Assembly: GCA_021775455.1 (NCBI GenBank)
Contig: JAJFHU010000028.1
Location: forward strand, 62,001-126,000
Direction of reading: 5' to 3'
Origin: Hyphomicrobiales bacterium
GTDB lineage: Bacteria > Pseudomonadota > Alphaproteobacteria > Rhizobiales > Rhizobiaceae
Length of the DNA: 64,000 nt
Shown in pieces: positions 61,906 through 64,000 of the stretch (its first letter is position 1; each line of letters starts with the position of its first letter). The position numbers and the translations under genes were made by a program. The notes below the pieces were generated by a model, which worked only from the letters and a program-made list of their open reading frames with translations, searched no databases and had not been told where the DNA came from.

Positions 61906-64000
61906 CTAGCTTCGCATTTTTTCACCGACTGGATCAAATGGCGGCTCAATTGCAATTCGTGCAGCTCGCCGAACGCCTAGTATCTCGATTTCAAACAACC
62001 CGGCTTCATCACGCTCCGCCAGTTCAGCTGGCAGATACCCCTGAGCCAGAGACATTTCTACCGAATGGCCGTAGCCACCTGAAGTTACCCAGCCAACCAC
62101 GCGCCAATCGCCATCGCGCTGGGGTACGGGTGGTTCAATGATCGTTCCATCCGGTCCAAATCGTGGAGCACGGTGTCCATGCGGTTTTGTTGTCGTGCCA
62201 TAGTCCTTGTCGCCTACTTTGGCCCAGACCGGCTCATCGGCCATTACATCAGCCGTGTCCGCATCGATGATGAAGGATACCCGGCGCAGCCTCGGACCGT
62301 CAGCCTGCTCTTTTGCGGCAGCTTCACGCCCGATGAAATCATTTTTGGAAAGTTTGATGAAGCGATCCATTGAACCTTCATAACCTCCATAGATTGGTCG
62401 AAGTTCGGCAAACCAGGTCGGGAAATTCTTCTCCAACCGCATCGACAGCAATGCGCGCATGCCGAAATCGGCTATGGCAAACTCTTCACCGGCTTCCTTG
62501 ATCGCTGCATAAACCCGACGTTGATAGGCAGGCTCCATCCAGATTTCGTAACCAAGGTCTCCAGTATATGAAATCCGGTTGATCATGCATGGTGCAGCGC
62601 CGATAGCCATTTCACGGAAATCCATGAAGCGGAAGGCGTCGCCTGAAACGTCTACATCGCACATTTTCTCCAACACTTTGCGAGAGTTCGGCCCGGCAAT
62701 CGACAGGCCAACCAAATTCATGCCAAAGCGTCGAATGTGGACAGAACCATCGTCAGGCAAATGTTTCTCAAACCAGCGCATATGATAAATCTGTGCTGCT
62801 GAAGATCCCCAGATGATAAAGCGATCATCTGCTGCCTTGGCGATAGTGAAATCACCGATCAGTTTTCCGTTCTCATTCAGCATTGGTGTCAGGATCAAAC
62901 GCCCGGTTCTTGGCATGGTGTTGGCCATCATGCGAGACAAGAATGCTTCTGCACCGGTACCGGTGACCTCATACTTTGCAAAGTTGGATATCTCTGTCAC
63001 GCCGACGGAGTTTCGAACTGTACGAACTTCATTGCCCACATGTTCGAAATCGTTTGAGCGGTGGAATGACAGGACATCATGCGCCTCTTTCGCTGACGGC
63101 GCAAACCAGAGCGGCACTTCAAGCCCCCAGGTGTCGCCCATCACTGCATGATTGTCCCTGACCATGATGTCATAAAGTGGCGTAGTTTGCTGAGGGCGGG
63201 CCGCTGGCAATTCCTCGTTCGGGAAACGAATGGAAAAGCGGCGGGAATAGTTTTCACGAACCTTGGCATTGGTGTAGCGAAGGGTCGCCCATTCGCCATA
63301 ACGCGAAACATCCATGCCGAATACATCGTGACCCGGATCGCCATGCACCATCCAGTTTGAAAGCGCCAAACCAACGCCACCACCTTGGCTGAAACCGGCC
63401 ATTACGGCACATGCGCTCCAGAAATTTGTCAGTCCTTGCACCGGCCCAATCAACGGATTTCCATCCGGTGCAAAGGTGAAAGGTCCGTTGATAACCTGTT
63501 TAATTCCGGCTTTTTCGATGGCCGGGAAATGCTTGAAGCCGATTTCCAGTGACGGTGAAATACGATCAAGATCGGGCTGCAGCAATTCATGACCAAAATC
63601 CCATGGAGTCTGAATTGGCGACCACGGCTTGCACGCCTTTTCGTAAGTTCCAAGAAGAATTCCCTGACGTTCCTGGCGCGTATATATTTCGCCCTTGAAG
63701 TCGATTACATGGATGAGTTCATGGCCGGTTTTCTCATTGTGCTCGATTACCTCCGGCATGTCTTCAGTAAGAAGATACATGTGCTCCATAGCAAGGAGCG
63801 GCAACTCCAACCCGACCATGCGGCCAACTTCGCGAGCCCATAATCCACCTGCATTCACCACATGCTCAGCCTTCACGGTGCCCTGTTCGGTCACCACATT
63901 CCAGGTTCCGTCAGTTTCCTGGGTTAGTTCCACAACCAGATTTCGCAGAACAATCTCGGCACCCAGAATTTTTGCGGCCTTGGCATAGGCGTGCGTTGTA
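61906..64000 (-). CDS. Dimethylglycine/sarcosine dehydrogenase-like FAD protein, 5' end outside window
   Basis: The frame is open to the window edge, so the true start lies beyond 64000; the valine at 63933 is internal. About 697 residues are visible: end of the FAD DAO domain (HVVNAGGLWAREVGRMVGLE, GPVQGLTNFWSACAVMAGFS), FAO_M linker (HDVFGMDVSRYGEWATLRYT), then GCV_T folate-binding domains (FAKYEVTGTGAEAFLSRMMA, GDLGYEIWMEPAYQRRVYAA, GRVSxGYGH-like VTSGGYGHSVEMSLAQGYLP). Oxidatively demethylates dimethylglycine or sarcosine, passing the methyl to tetrahydrofolate. The FAD-attachment His lies outside the window. Confidence 0.92.
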   Translation of the reverse strand, partial: TTHAYAKAAKILGAEIVLRNLVVELTQETDGTWNVVTEQGTVKAEHVVNAGGLWAREVGRMVGLELPLLAMEHMYLLTEDMPEVIEHNEKTGHELIHVIDFKGEIYTRQERQGILLGTYEKACKPWSPIQTPWDFGHELLQPDLDRISPSLEIGFKHFPAIEKAGIKQVINGPFTFAPDGNPLIGPVQGLTNFWSACAVMAGFSQGGGVGLALSNWMVHGDPGHDVFGMDVSRYGEWATLRYTNAKVRENYSRRFSIRFPNEELPAARPQQTTPLYDIMVRDNHAVMGDTWGLEVPLWFAPSAKEAHDVLSFHRSNDFEHVGNEVRTVRNSVGVTEISNFAKYEVTGTGAEAFLSRMMANTMPRTGRLILTPMLNENGKLIGDFTIAKAADDRFIIWGSSAAQIYHMRWFEKHLPDDGSVHIRRFGMNLVGLSIAGPNSRKVLEKMCDVDVSGDAFRFMDFREMAIGAAPCMINRISYTGDLGYEIWMEPAYQRRVYAAIKEAGEEFAIADFGMRALLSMRLEKNFPTWFAELRPIYGGYEGSMDRFIKLSKNDFIGREAAAKEQADGPRLRRVSFIIDADTADVMADEPVWAKVGDKDYGTTTKPHGHRAPRFGPDGTIIEPPVPQRDGDWRVVGWVTSGGYGHSVEMSLAQGYLPAELAERDEAGLFEIEILGVRRAARIAIEPPFDPVGEKMRS

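Overview
The window reads as chromosome of a moderate-GC alphaproteobacterium, most likely a marine or soil Hyphomicrobiales (rhizobiales-type) bacterium. This is inferred from gene families, not from a marker gene: type III glutamine synthetase with GlxB/C/D, a dimethylglycine/sarcosine dehydrogenase beside a GATase1-like AraC regulator, DUF1194, DUF1326, DUF1330, and the typical small genes of alphaproteobacterial integrative elements (AlpA, DUF6074-like). No rRNA, tRNA or CRISPR was seen.

Layout. 1-4.3 kb: end of a methyltransferase, then a hybrid histidine kinase with five tandem PAS repeats overlapping its response regulator. 4.4-9.2 kb: two truncated pseudogenes (alpha/beta hydrolase and amidohydrolase) joined tail to tail, followed on the minus strand by DUF1194, amidase and a class C beta-lactamase-family protein. 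9.2-17.4 kb: a polyamine module. A PotFGHI-type ABC importer and a LysR regulator lie on the minus strand; an exported agmatine-deiminase paralogue, cytosolic AguA and AguB lie on the plus strand (agmatine to N-carbamoylputrescine to putrescine). 17.4-21.3 kb: a small integrative element (tyrosine integrase, AlpA, an unknown 210-residue protein, several small genes). 21.9-23.2 kb: a SulP transporter without STAS. 23.4-27.7 kb: two GT2 glycosyltransferase genes and a sulfotransferase, suggesting a modified surface glycan. 27.7-29.2 kb: an IS3 fragment, an NTF2-like gene and dispersed repeats. 29.3-33.0 kb: a copper-oxidation/resistance cluster (Cys-rich exported protein, multicopper oxidase, two cytochromes c, DUF411). 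33.2-34.9 kb: an IS1182-family element.

34.9-44.1 kb: nitrogen-assimilation or amide-metabolism genes. A minus-strand operon holds a glutamine-synthetase-family enzyme, GlxB, GlxC, GlxD, an unknown 136-residue protein and a cupin. A divergent GntR regulator, GlnT-type synthetase and EamA exporter lie on the plus strand. 44.5-54.5 kb: envelope functions, with two MscS-type channels, a peroxiredoxin-like protein, a methyltransferase/GNAT pair, a membrane protein and an SLC13-like transporter. 54.5-59.7 kb: a catabolic-looking cluster (isochorismatase-like hydrolase, FAD amine oxidase, SHMT-like PLP enzyme, SDR) with a divergent LysR gene and a structured leader in front of the SHMT-like gene. 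59.7-64 kb: a frameshifted DUF1330, DUF1326, a GbdR/GlxA-like AraC regulator and a dimethylglycine/sarcosine dehydrogenase running off the window.

The most promising items for novelty are the exported deiminase inside the agmatine operon, the exactly periodic PAS array, the candidate structured RNA before the SHMT-like gene, the copper cluster with its unusual cytochrome fusion and Cys-rich partner, the three ACCAAT boxes spaced 11 bp apart before the glutamine-synthetase operon, and a dispersed non-coding repeat family present in three copies.
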